DNA of 64,000 nt from Cylicocyclus nassatus (lineage: Eukaryota; Nematoda; Chromadorea; Rhabditida; Strongylidae). Of the stretch, positions 26,301-35,725 are shown one piece after another (position 1 is the first letter of the stretch; each line of letters starts with the position of its first letter). Location of the stretch: NCBI GenBank assembly GCA_958299035.1, contig CATQJL010000001.1, positions 22,241,433 to 22,305,432 on the forward strand, read 5' to 3'. The notes beneath the pieces were generated by a model. It searched no databases. It saw only the letters and a program-made list of their open reading frames with translations, and was not told the DNA's origin. Made by a program: the position numbers and the translations under genes.

Positions 26301-29300
26301 TTTCGTGCAGAGAAAGTGTGATATCTGTGACAAGCATGTCAGATAACTTTTATAGGCGAAGTTTGAGCAAGATTCACGACAAAAAAATATGGGGCCAAGA
26401 TAGCCGAATAGCGCCAGATCTCATCGAGACTTCTAGTAGCATCGTGCCGCCCTGTCAAGCGCTGCGGAGCTCTCGATGGAAATTCGTCTTGTTGAGCTAT
26501 TCCAAATCTAATTTCCGTATCTGCTACGTTCTTGTAGGAGAGCTTATGAGCGTTTGAAAGTCCGAATTTGGTGGGGGGGGGATGGAAGGGCTGAGAAAAG
26601 GTGTCCGTCGGAAATCTTCGAAACAGCGGAGAAATCTAAGCGCCCAGAAGCTTCGGGGAAATCACACAGCCAATTAGCCAGTTAAGCTGATACGCAGCTT
26701 GCGCTATTTTCAAAAATAAGCTCCTCGTTTCCAACTTCTTCGAATCGTTTTTAACACGTTTTTCTTCCCCTTTTTCGTGTCTTCTCTTGGCGTTCTTGAT
26801 TTTTACTTGCTTTCAGTTCTCTTTAAGGTAGAACATTGCGGATGCAAAGTCAAACCAACACTACCTTGGAGAAACACCGCCTCAAGTAAGGTCTGCTATG
26901 TGCTTCCCATTAGTGTTGGAGGAAAAGCAGCATACGATAGTTTCAGCCGAACATTCCACAACAAGGAGTCAAACGTCTGCATAATTAAGATATCGATGTA
27001 TAACTAGAGCAAACTCATACATTTTTGTTTCTATGTCTTTCAGTACTGTGATTTAATTGCTTATATCTCTAACTCACTGGAGTGGCTCTTGATCGCCGCA
27101 CTTTTTGGGATCCTCTCTCCTTGCGTTCTGCTTTACTTTTCCTCAAGTTGACAAACCATCGGATTTTGTAAGTTTGTCATGTTATCAAATCGAATCTTGC
27201 TGTGTACCCTACCCTGATCACGCCTTCCTTTGCAAGCTTACTCCAAATTGTGAGTGCGGCATCACACTCTTTAACCGTTCGAAGTGAGTTTTCTCCTTCC
27301 TAGACCCTGCTATCACGCATTCATGGTTTGGTTAGTGCGCAATGTTCCGTGTTTACAGCTAGCTGTGAACTGATATGTGCTGGTTCCGTTTAATGGCTTT
27401 TCGTGGAGAGATGCGGATTTGCTGTGAAGTGAGCTAGGCTGCAATAGTTTGACTCTGCATGGTGCTGATGGACGTGAAATTCCATTTACAACTGGGGCGG
27501 TAATTTATCAATCTCCCACACGCTGTTCGGGCGCTTAACATCGTTACACACGGTCCGGACGCGAGAACGTCCAAACTGTGATTTCTGTGAGGTCGGTAAG
27601 CAAGGCCTGAACGGGCAGCAGAGCCTGATATGTCGAGATCGGGCCTGATCGGACTCTTGAACAAACGTAGTGTCCTAGGTGAGGTCCAGATAGTATTATG
27701 ATGGGAATTTCTCATAATAATGCGGTTCATTTCTCATTCCAACCTTCCATTCCATAACATTTGATATATACTGTTTTCATTTAGCCAAAGAACTCTCTGG
27801 TACATTTCTGCATTTCTTACTTATCCCATTGTTATGAATTTTCCTACAATACAAAATATTTAACGAATAGCTGGTGATTAAAACGAACTAGCCGTTTTCC
27901 AGCACTTTCTCAAAAATGAAATCCTAATCCCTCTATCTTACTTTACAATTGTTGAGGCGATCACTAAATGTGCATATAAACAAAAACTGTGCTCGATAAC
28001 GAACGGAAAGAAAAAAAAAACAATAAAAAATCTTTCTGTCATTAGCATACGCAAAGTTCACGCCAGTAGGCGTGTTTAATATGCGCCCGCTTGCGCTGGT
28101 CTCGACAGTCGGTTACCGAACAAGTATGAGAAGATGTGCGAGAGATTGATATAAACCCCCTTCCCCCCAGGTGAGATTGATTTACAATATACACTTGCTT
28201 TTATGATGTTATCTGTAAAGGTTTTCTTCGATTTTGGTTTCAACTTATGTATTCGTTCCACAGGAACGCTCGTGCTCTCTAAGGAAAACGATCTTCTCAT
28301 TTCTTTTTTACTCTCTTCTGTGTTGCTAAGTGTGATCATTTCCGCCTCATATCTTCTGTCTTCTTTCACTGTCTTCTCTAATCATTCCCATTTTGTATTT
28401 GTTTTGACACCAATATCTTATATGTGAATTTTTTGTATTATCTCATTTGGATCTCTTTCATTTTTTTTCCTACAGCAAAACGAATGCTCCTGTCATCATT
28501 GTGCTTTTATTTCATTTATAATTGATTAGCTTTGGTTTATCTTGTATGCCTACCTGTTCTCATTTCCTCTTATTTCAATCACCCTATGTCACTTAACTGT
28601 GTGACTGCCTCGATTCCATTCCTCAATTGTCATGGTAATACTCCCAGGACTTAAGTTTGTTGATTTATTAATACGAATGAATAGTATGTCTAATAATGTT
28701 CATTCTTTTCGAAAGTAAACTAGTTTAGAGTGTGAATTAAGTGTTCAGAGTTAGTGGTGGGATGGCGGAGGCTACAATTGGGTCCATACATTAGGGCTAA
28801 TTACAGTGTGCCGAGCTAATCATGGCTAGTTACTGCATGCCAAGTACGCAAAGTGCAGGGTTTGTGGGATCTCAATTGGGTGGTCCTCAGAGTGCAAAGT
28901 GCAGGATTTCCGTGGAAAATAACCTTTTGTAGGTTTCTGGCGCGCAAATTTTGGTGGGATCTGGGGAACGAATCATGGGAGAAGGGGGGGGGGAGAGACC
29001 CGGAAGCTTACTTAAATGTCTCTTACAAGGGAAGGATGGTTGGTCGAAGTGGCCTTTTGAGATGGGTTGTATACCATAGTGGAGGGCATAAAACGCTGTT
29101 TCCAAATTTCCTTATTTGCGGCGCGCTCCTGTACGAGGATTTATGAGCGTTTAAAGGAGCAAAAAATGAGTGTTTTTCTGGGATAAAACAGTCGCTAAAA
29201 TCTTTCCAGCGCTTGAATGAGACAGCCGGAGTGCGGATATATCTCACCCAAGAGTATTTGTTCCATAGAGTGCTGGAAAGATTACCACTGGTCCACTTAA

Positions 29301-32300
29301 GCGCTAGGAATAATGTTACTACTGTTTTTATATTATTTTCACATTCAATTTTTATATCCAATATTTGCTCATAACTTCTCGTGCAGGGCGGCGCAGATAG
29401 GGAAGACAGATTTGGAAACAGCGTTTTATGATCTCCAACATGGTATCTTATACATAAAGCTGAATGTCTGTTTGTCTGTTTGTCTGTATGTATGTCTGTC
29501 TGTGTGTACGGATGTTCCGAATAGAAAATTCCATTTCTGAACCGATCCGGACCAAACGTGGCACACATACACTTCGGGCCCCGGCGGGTGTCATAGGCTA
29601 CTTTTCGTCATCGATCGAAATCGATTTTATCGATTTTTTGCAAAATTTGAGCTACGGGGCTGGGAGTTGGCACAGGAGGGTAATCGAGCATGCCGATTAC
29701 GAATATAATAATGACAGGGCAGGGCGGAGCCGGGTAAGTCAACTAGTATGGTATATAAATCATCTCAAATGGCCACTTCGACTGACCATCCTTCCCGTAT
29801 TAGAACACAACACACCCACTGTCTGAGCAAAAATACATACCTATGTCGCAGGTTCATGTGTGCGTTCCTTCTACTCAGTACACTCAACACCATGCTAGTT
29901 TTGCACTCCGCTGGTTTGAAGCACATTATGTATTAGAACCCTAATAAATTCACACTTCGATCGCTCATAATTTTTTCAAAGAACCGCGCAGCACATGAGG
30001 AAGCTAGATTTGATATCAACTCAACAAGACGAACCTAATGCTATGCATTTCATTCGATTGCTATGGAATCCCAGGATTCTTCCATTGTTAGTCAAACGTG
30101 TACAGTCTGCGCGGAGTCCCGCCAGGCCAAAATTGGCATGCCGGGACTCCGCGTCGCTGAGGTTTCGCGGCCACGCCCACGGCCTGCTTCGCGCGCAGGC
30201 CCAGCGCTGCGAGCGCGCAAATTCACGCCGACGGTTCGGCCTGATCCCGATTGGAGCAGACTGTAAAGGCGACTCCGGCGGCAGCGGGCAGGCGGCTGCG
30301 GCAGTTATAACGAGCGCGGTCCCTGCCCTAACTGAGACGAGCGTGTATCAGATGTATCAGATCCAACTATGTGCAACACTTTTGGAGTTAGTTATATAGC
30401 ACTTATTCTTTGGCAATGCGCAAGCTGTGTTATAGCTACTGCTCCATTGCTCTGCTACGTACTGCTATTGCTAGCAAAGACTAAGGGAATTGTTAACACA
30501 CTAATGCTGGTTTCGTTAAGCCTCGGGCAGAGCTCACGCGATTTCATCGCCGCGATTCTTCCAAAACAAACAGTCGACTTTACTGCATGCCGACCATTTG
30601 CACTTGTGATAGTTCTCCAACACGACCAGTCGTGACTAACTATCACAACCGACATGCTAGATGATCGGAATGCAATGGACTCGTGACTATTTGTTTTGTT
30701 GGGAGAACCGCGGCGATGAATTCGCGTAATCTCTACCCGAGGCCCTAGACTTTCTGACATTAGGGTTATTGTGCTCAAGCTGTGCTGTGTCGTAAGGTCA
30801 CTTGTGATTTGTTGTGCTCCTTGTGCCTTGTGCTCTGATTTGTCAATGATGCAACATGATGAGGAATGATGCAACATTTATCTTGCAAGTTTATCATGAA
30901 CTAGCTGGCTTACCCGGCTCCGCCCGTTTCTGTCAAAACGATAAAGGTTCCATTCCTACCCCTGTGCAACCTTTCCCTGTGCCCATCTTTGCTTGAAATT
31001 CCCTATTCCCGCTGTGTTAGTAATCAGTATGCTCACCTACCTTCCTCACCAACCTCTAGCCCCGTAACTCAAACTTCGCAAAAAATCGATAAAATCGATA
31101 GAAGTAGCGGATGATTCCAAAAACTAATATGTATTCGTAATCAGCATGCTCGATTACCCCCCTGTGCCAACTCCCAGCCCCGTAAGTCAAACTTTGCAAA
31201 AAAATCGATAGAATCGATAAAACTAACGGACGTTTCAAAAACTAATATCGTATTCGTAATCAGCATGCTCAATCACCCCCCCCCCCCGTGCAAACTCCCA
31301 GCCCCGCATGTCAAAATTTACGAAAAAATCGATGAAATTGATAAAAGTAATCGATAATCCTGAAAAATAATTTTGTATTCGGAATCCTCATGCTCGATTA
31401 CCCCCTGTGCAAACTCCCAGCCCCGTAGCTCAAACTTTGCAAAAAAATCGATAAAAGTAATCGATAATTCTGAAAAATATTGTATTCGGTCCCCATGCTC
31501 ACTTACCCCCCTGTGCCGACTTCCAGCCCCGTAGGTGAACTGTGCAAAAAATCGATAAAAATCGATAAAATCGATATCGATCGATGACTAAAAGTAGCCT
31601 ATGACACGCTCCCCGCCCCGAAGTGTATGTGTGCCAAGTTTGGTCCAAATCGGTTCTGAAATAAAAATTTCTATTCCGCACATATGTACATACAGACAGA
31701 CAGACATACAAACAGACATTCAGCTTTATATATAAGATAAGCAATTTACAAGCGAACAAAATGAGGCAGTAACGCCAATGAGGTCGGACCATAGACTCAC
31801 GCTTTTGGCGATTGCCGCTCCTCGTTAATGAAAGCCGCGGCTTTGTTTGCGGGGTGTATTCGACTCAAAGCCCAGTAAGAGCTCATATCATACTGAAGCA
31901 TACGTAAGCGACTGGCATTGTTTTATGGGTTTGTTGAACGTGGACGTGATCACTAGGTACTCATTTCAAAGGTAGGACAGTTATCGTGAAGTCAAGAATT
32001 CATGGTTTGGTGTCTCTCCTCAAAAGCAGCGGCCTTGCAATAGTGGCTCACCATGCTCGCTTAAGCCTGCGCTGATCCCAAAATGCATAATGGAGGCCCA
32101 AACTGGCAAACGAGCGTGTTAAAAATCACTGTTTTGGTGGACGGAGGCGCAGAGCTCGCCGAGGTCGGATTCACGCAGCATTGCAGGAGACAATGAGTAA
32201 AGGATCAGCGATTGACCTCCTCTGATCGACCCTCGTAGTTTGCACCACACTTTAGCTATCCTCGGCTGCAGCACACAAACACATTAGCAGGGCATACATC

Positions 32301-35110
32301 TACCAATGCGTCATCTTTGCTTCGCAGAGTTCCGCACTGGTCAGTATGGAACGGTCAGGAAAACTTGTTGGGCTGCCCCCTTTCTACGACATATAGTCCT
32401 CTACCCTATGGCTCACAGAAAGGCTGGTTGAAAAGAGCTGAGAGAACTTATTATACACTCTGCATCCTTCAAAATTGCACATGCAACCTTTAACGCTGGG
32501 CAGGTGGTCATGAGCGGAACCGTGGTGAGAGGAGAAAGAGGCTTGGCCTCCCTCACCATTTTTAAGAAATCGGCTGCTGTCGTAGAAGGACGGACATACT
32601 TTAAATGTTCGATTGGTCGAAAGCTCGGCAAAATGGTTTTTTGCCAAATTTTGATAGTGTTAGTCTAGATTCTTTGAGGACACCATGACCTTAGTTTCAC
32701 CCTCTAATCTATGCGCTAGCCTTGAAAACGTATCAAGATGGATTACCAGCCACGCCCACTCGCCGTCAGTGGTGTTACCTTGAAGCAAGCTTTCAGGATT
32801 TAGCATGAATTAGAGGTGGGACTGATACTATGGTGTCTTCAAAAAATTTACCTCGCTCTCTCGAAATTTGGTTAAAGTCTATTTGCCGAGCCACTGCCTT
32901 TGAAGGCATTGTCCGGGGCAAAAAGTCGATTTTGAGATTTTATGCATCCCGAGCTTATTCGCTATGCTGTATCCGAAAACCACACTGAAGAGCGAGAAAA
33001 CACGAGAAGGGGTTTCAACACAGGAGGGTAATTAGCAGGTGGGCGGGTTTTTCCCACTTTGAATATCTTCTCGATTCCGCTAGCAGCCAGTGGGCAATTG
33101 CGAACACGTGAATTGAAATCGAAACCGGGAAGATCGCTTTGGAAGGTGGAAGCGTGAAAACACAGTGAGGAGAATCACGCCCACTTGGTGATTTCTCTTT
33201 TGCGTAGGGCCCTTTTTCACCGTTTTCGCACTCCTTGGTGTGGATTTTCGGATTAAGCATAGCGAATAGGCCCAGGTAAGCACAAAATCTCAAAATCGAG
33301 TTTTTGTCTGGACACTGCCTGTAAACCGATCAATCGTGTCTCAGTTTTGTGATAATCTAAATTATCAGAGAAATGCTTCGGTAGATTCTATGTCATACTT
33401 TTTTCCGTCAGTTAGAATATAGTCAAACATTTTGTCTTAAGCATCCTTCATGCTGTTCATGACGTCTGGTGTTCGCCCATTCGTACAAAATTTCAACTCA
33501 GTCATATGGTCAACGGCTGTCTTGCTGATAATAAGGTATCATTGTTGCTATTTTCTTCAAACAACGGAGTGCCAAAAGTTCTTCGAAAAAAACATCAGAG
33601 AGTATCAAGGACACGCTTTCATTGCGCTAAATTTTGCTGTTTTTTCATCAGATGCACTTAGCGCTGTAAATCATTTTTTCCAGTCTTTTCCTGAAGAACA
33701 CTTGATTTTACATAGTACCTTGATTTTACATAGTACAACAACTAACTCTTTTCCAGTTTCTTTTGCTTACGACATGCTGCAAATCACGCGCCCAGATTAG
33801 CCGGCCTTGCCTTTTTCCTGTTCTCCCTGGTTTTGGCACTGACTTGCACAGGTTCGTCTGGTTGCGTATGTCTCTATCAAATCTTAATGAGTTCCGTGCT
33901 AACATTGGCCAGGAGATCTTTTGGGAAAACGCTAATAGCGAGTATTTTGCTTTATGAGAAAAATTTTTTTCATCACCAAAACTACCACTGCTAACGTTGC
34001 CGGTACAACAGGGCTCGACACAGCTGGCACCGGGTCAAGCTGGATATCGTTTTTAGCGCGGAAAGCAAAAGGAATATCGTTTTTTGGGGTCCGGGGCGGA
34101 GAAGAGCCGCAAGTATGCCGCCGGCATGCCACCGGCATGCTGCCCATCAAACAAACAAAGGCGTTGTTTTCAGCCAAAGCGCAATAGTATGACACCAAAT
34201 TTGTTGTGTGCATGCGCGTTGGGAGACTCGAACTATGGCCCAAAAATTTGTGAAACTTATGTGAATGAAAGCTGTGCTGAACTTTTTTCTGTATTAGCTG
34301 GCACCGTGCCAGCTGGGTGCCAGCTGAGCTGGCACCGACACTTTGCTCACATAAGTTTTCATACTTTTTTTACATAAAATGTATCTACACCGTAAAAGTT
34401 TACATACAGAGAAGGAACAATTTCATAATGATTTCTTTTCGGTGTTTTATACCCATTTGAAAATTACTCGGTCTGCTCCGTAGTCGAAAAATCGGCTTTT
34501 TTTGCTTCTCAAGATGTGATTCAACCACTTAAAAATCTCAGAAAGCTGTGAAAAGTTGTTTCATGAAATCAGCATGCATGAAAACCGTACTACATACTTT
34601 TACATAACCTTAAATCAATGAGGGTTTTCAAAACAGGTCAAAGGGGACCTCGCACGAAATTTTCAAAATCAAACAGGACTTCGTTTTGAAATTTCCCTGG
34701 TGCCAGCTCGTGCTGAGCCCTACGGCACAACATTAATACTCATTATGCAGAAAACATTGCTTGTCTTTTCAGTGGTGACCGCCTATATGGACACTGAATT
34801 CTTGTATACCCTTTGTTTCATGAATGGATTCGTGTTTCTTTTTCATTGCATATATTGTGTACAGACTGTGCGCCCGCTTCAGTTCAAGCCTTCTTCGTTG
34901 TTTACGATTTTGCTATCGCTTGTCGAGGCTTGGTTCCTCGACTCTCTTCTTATGAAGTTGAACTTTGATTACATTTCGCATGTGGTAATATCCAGTGTGA
35001 TTTGCATTTATGTTCATTGGAATATTCTGTATTTTTCGCACATGTTAACAACTGAGGAAGTCATTCAAGCATGTATCAAGGTATTTGTATCGCTTCCCAA
35101 ATTGTTCTGA
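20303..35110 (+). CDS. TMBIM4: TMBIM4-like Bax-inhibitor-1 family membrane protein
   Basis: TMBIM4 (lifeguard-4, GAAP) is a multi-pass Golgi/ER membrane protein linked to calcium handling and resistance to apoptosis. Exons are 20303-20432, 33442-33535, 33599-33665 and 34751-35110, with phases 1, 2 and 0 all consistent. The spliced frame is 216 codons plus stop; the human protein has 238. Exon 1 gives IHVRMRYLRKVYFILALQQF, the family N-terminus before helix 1. Exon 2 continues with SGVRPFVQNF at the expected spacing. Exon 4 holds SVVTAYMDTEFLYTL and ends in LTTEEVIQACIKVFVSLPKLF, parallel to LSPEEYVLAAISLYL...NLF; stop follows at once, so about 15 C-terminal residues of the family are missing. 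An acceptor (TTTATTGCAG) directly precedes ATG 20303, which would fit a trans-spliced start. Intron 1 spans about 13 kb of mobile elements. The acceptor of exon 2 (GTCTTAAG) is weak. Confidence 0.75.
20636..20757. repeat. Palindromic foldback with 50-bp arms
   Basis: The left arm carries AGGAACGAACGTCTCAATTA, then GGCATCGCCTCCGCG and TGGTCC. The right arm carries the complement, ending TAATTGAGGTGTTCGTTCCT. The spacer is about 25 nt. It is a MITE or cruciform-forming relic in TMBIM4 intron 1, about 110 bp before the mariner element. Confidence 0.7.
20870..22163 (+). mobile_element. mariner-like element, complete ends, dead transposase
   Basis: The element is 1294 bp, normal for mariner, and flanked by TA at 20868-20869 and 22164-22165. 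The terminal inverted repeats are CAGGGTTGGGGGAAAGTCCT at the left and GACTTTTCCCAACCTTC at the right, about 20 of 24 positions matching. Inside is a transposase pseudogene on the same strand. It lies in the giant intron 1 of TMBIM4, in the sense direction. Confidence 0.88.
21025..22062 (+). pseudogene. mariner transposase pseudogene
   Basis: Several frames carry recognisable pieces. An N-terminal helix-turn-helix half contains RLCRNPRRSLIELASKLS. LFSDDKIFIVKQ carries the first catalytic aspartate, VWVAITSGGKMP follows, and AEWPPFSPNLNPLDYSVWSVL is the conserved block with the later catalytic position (NPLDY). After that come matches to the KxCxxPHRSVE-like and FPKRxRAC-like C-terminus. Stops and frameshifts separate the pieces, so no active enzyme is made. 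An intact copy elsewhere in the genome may mobilise related ends. Confidence 0.85.
22666..23583. mobile_element. Large foldback element with minisatellite core
   Basis: The left end begins GGGATCGGCCATACTATT and the right end finishes AATAGTATGGCCGATCCC. Arms of about 170-190 bp match through GCGGCACCAAATGACAAACG and AAACGCAAGATCTGAAAC-type segments. The interior holds tandem repeats (separate entry) and no gene. It lies in TMBIM4 intron 1. Confidence 0.85.
23148..23305 (+). repeat. Minisatellite of about 65-70 bp units
   Basis: Units share AAAGTTGTAAATGTAGAGAG, followed by CAACATCACGAC-like words and AAGTTGTTATGC; about two and a half copies with small differences. It lies inside the foldback element. 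Confidence 0.7.
24030..24246 (+). repeat. Dispersed TACGGTNGGTATAYGGTAGGGG repeat
   Basis: Two half-units carry a GTTACGGTGGGTATACGGTA start, a CATGGATTTCGCTGAAACTT segment and a GACATGCTGATTACCATGAT segment. Similar words recur at about 25020-25480, 26140-26370, 37690-37770, 38620-38720 and 46320-47180. It appears to be a high-copy noncoding repeat. Confidence 0.55.
24247..24928. mobile_element. Foldback element, GC-rich arms of 86 bp
   Basis: The left arm (24247-24332) runs GTTCCTTCATACTACGCCGC onward. The right arm (24841-24928) is its near-perfect complement, ending GCGGCGTAGTATGAAGGAAC. About 500 bp separate them. The flanks on both sides belong to the dispersed GTTACGGT repeat, so this looks like an inverted pair of that repeat with a conserved GC-rich module. 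The long frame through the right half is a by-product. Confidence 0.7.
25062..25480. repeat. G-run repeat (AGTGGCGGTCCCAGGATT start) plus dispersed repeat
   Basis: It begins AGTGGCGGTCCCAGGATT, then a run of 12 G. Related sequence in the opposite orientation lies at about 35325-35645, sharing AAAAATTTTT, GTATGCTTCC and TTTTTGCGGGCC words and ending near a run of C and GAGTACGCCACTG. The second part (25370-25480) is the GTATATGGTAGGGGT dispersed repeat. It is noncoding. Confidence 0.55.
26140..26370 (-). repeat. Dispersed repeat, minus orientation
   Basis: Two units of the dispersed repeat read in reverse: GATTCTCATAATCTGCATGT and GATATCTGTGACAAGCATGTC, each followed by an AGATAACTTTTATAGGCG-like or AATAACCCCCTACGG-like segment. 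It is noncoding. Confidence 0.5.
26817..27150 (+). pseudogene. Possible DRAM/TMEM150-like gene fragment
   Basis: Two in-phase exons can be joined: 26817-26890 and 27044 to about 27148. The joined product carries TLPWRNTASSKYCDLIAYIS and then NSLEWLLIAALFGILSPC. In DRAM-family proteins a W-N-x-x-x-x-x-Y-x-x-H/A segment precedes a conserved E-W helix near the C-terminus, and this piece has that order and spacing. No N-terminal exons with the other helices were found, and the frame stops soon after the helix unless a weak donor at 27146 is used. It lies inside TMBIM4 intron 1 on the same strand, so it is either a nested gene, mostly lost, or a false match. Confidence 0.3.
27300..29020. other. 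Intronic AT-rich stretch without supported features
   Basis: Only short chance frames are present, with pyrimidine-rich segments near 28240-28620. I see no clear inverted-repeat ends or exons. It forms part of the 13-kb TMBIM4 intron. Confidence 0.35.
29023..29803. mobile_element. MITE, TAACAAGGGAaGGAT subfamily, copy 3, with nested Helitron
   Basis: The left end is TTACAAGGGAAGGATGG, with GTCGAAGTGGCC inside; the right end is GGCCACTTCGACTGACCATC, then CTTCCCGTATTAG. The inner halves share the ACAGATTTGGAAACAGCGTTTTATG module with other members. A 301-bp Helitron-type insert interrupts the right half. Confidence 0.75.
29446..29746 (+). mobile_element. Helitron-type nonautonomous element, copy 1
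   Basis: It starts TCTTATACATAAAGCTGAAT, then TGTCTG repeats, directly after A. It ends with a GC-rich stem (GGGCGGAGCCGGGTAAG) and CTAG, directly before T. Insertion between A and T, a 5-prime TC, a subterminal hairpin and a 3-prime CTAG are Helitron hallmarks. It contains one unit of the ATCGATTTT repeat that is expanded in copy 2. It has no coding sequence. Confidence 0.75.
30519..30743. mobile_element. Foldback MITE, GCCTCGGGC ends
   Basis: The left arm is GCCTCGGGCAGAGCTCACGC, then GATTTCATCGCCGCG. The right arm is the complement, ending CTACCCGAGGC. An inner pair CACGACCAGTCGTG forms its own stem. It resembles the segment at 18739. It is noncoding and lies in TMBIM4 intron 1. Confidence 0.7.
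30901..31737 (-). mobile_element. Helitron-type nonautonomous element, copy 2
   Basis: Read on the minus strand, it starts at 31737 with TCTTATATATAAAGCTGAAT after A. It ends at 30901 with GGGCGGAGCCGGGTAAGCCA, GCTAG before T. The ends match copy 1. The interior is an array of five units (separate entry) where copy 1 has one. It lies in TMBIM4 intron 1, antisense. Confidence 0.78.
31020..31600 (-). repeat. Five-unit tandem array inside Helitron
   Basis: Units of about 112-121 bp start near 31025, 31139, 31257, 31378 and 31490. Each has TAATCAGCATGCTCGATTAC, CCAACTCCCAGCCCCGTA and AAAAAATCGATAAAATCGAT words. Units differ by substitutions and by the length of the ATCGAT run. Confidence 0.8.
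32618..32899. mobile_element. MITE related to the AGGCAGTGG family
   Basis: The right end GCCGAGCCACTGCCT matches, in inverse, the ends of the elements at 9441 and 43452. At the left, CTCGGCAAAATGG is a partial partner. An inner inverted pair is ACACCATGACCTTAGTTTCA / TGATACTATGGTGTC. It abuts the next element across TTGA. Confidence 0.5.
32904..33320. mobile_element. Foldback MITE, AGGCATTGTCC ends
   Basis: The left arm is AGGCATTGTCCGGGGCAAAA, then AGTCGATTTTGAGATTTTATG. The right arm is the complement, ending CTGGACACTGCCT. An inner pair involves TCGCTATGCTGTATCCGAAAA and the GCATAGCGAATA region. Flanks are TTGA and GTAA, so the TTAA duplication has decayed or the ends are misplaced by a base. 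It lies about 120 bp before TMBIM4 exon 2. Confidence 0.65.
34010..34722 (+). mobile_element. 713-bp nonautonomous element with 9-bp duplications, copy A
   Basis: Ends are AGGGCTCGACACAGCTGGCA at the left and CAGCTCGTGCTGAGCCCTA at the right, inverted. Flanks CGGTACAAC (34001-34009) and CGGCACAAC (34723-34731) are 9-bp direct duplications with one difference, as made by Mutator-like transposases. Internal GCTGGCACC/GGTGCCAGC clusters near 34295-34335 echo the ends. A second copy in the same orientation is at 39429. This copy sits in TMBIM4 intron 3, its 3-prime end 28 bp before the exon 4 boundary. Confidence 0.85.
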
Positions 35111-35324
35111 TTTTTGGCTCGTTTTTTTCAAAATCATGCTTCATTGTTTTTTTTCAAATCTTCTACTTATGACGGGTTTACTATTGGCACCGTCCCGGCG
35201 TAGTGCTGTGTGCTCGATCTGCTTTACGCTAACAGGGCTATGTGTATTTTCGCGAAAGAGCACTGCCTTCCTCTATCTGGAGTATGAAGGTTTTTATACC
35301 CTAAAGTGACGTACCGAGGGGGGG

Positions 35325-35645
35325 TGGGGCGGGGGGTTTTTTGAAAGTTACTTAAATGTGTTATAAAAATGTGGAGAGGGCTTTTTTTACTTGTAAATAA
35401 TTAAAATAATTTTTAAAAATTTTTAAAAATTCAAATTAGCCCTGTAAAAAATTTTTTTTCGGAGGCGTGGCTGCCACCACGCCCCCTTTTTCTGAAATTT
35501 TGGGGTCAGGGGCCCGGAAAAATCTTGGGAAACATCCCAAAAAAATTTTCGGGGTTATGGCCCGCAAAAACTTCAGGAAGCATACTAAAAATTTTTCGCT
35601 CCCCCCCCCCCCTTCGGAAATCCTGAGTACGCCACTGAAATCTCA
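35325..35645. repeat. G/C-run repeat, opposite orientation to 25062
   Basis: It starts with G-runs at 35317-35337 and ends with a C-run and GAGTACGCCACTG near 35640. It shares GTATGCTAAAAATT-like and GGCCCGCAAAAAC words with 25062. The ends suggest a DNA-transposon family with polyG subtermini. It is noncoding. Confidence 0.5.
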
Positions 35646-35725
35646 GGATATCGATGAACTGCTCGCTAGCCATGAATTATCGAAAAATTCACAATCTTCA
35701 GATTGCACTTCTCTTGAACCGAACA

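Noticed and set aside
28010..28030. Poly-A run as a retrotransposon tail
   Set aside because: No recognisable LINE, SINE or processed gene precedes it and no target duplication is visible.
29023..29568. 181-codon minus-strand open frame
   Set aside because: It overlaps a MITE end and a Helitron-type element; the boundaries coincide with the repeats and no family is seen.
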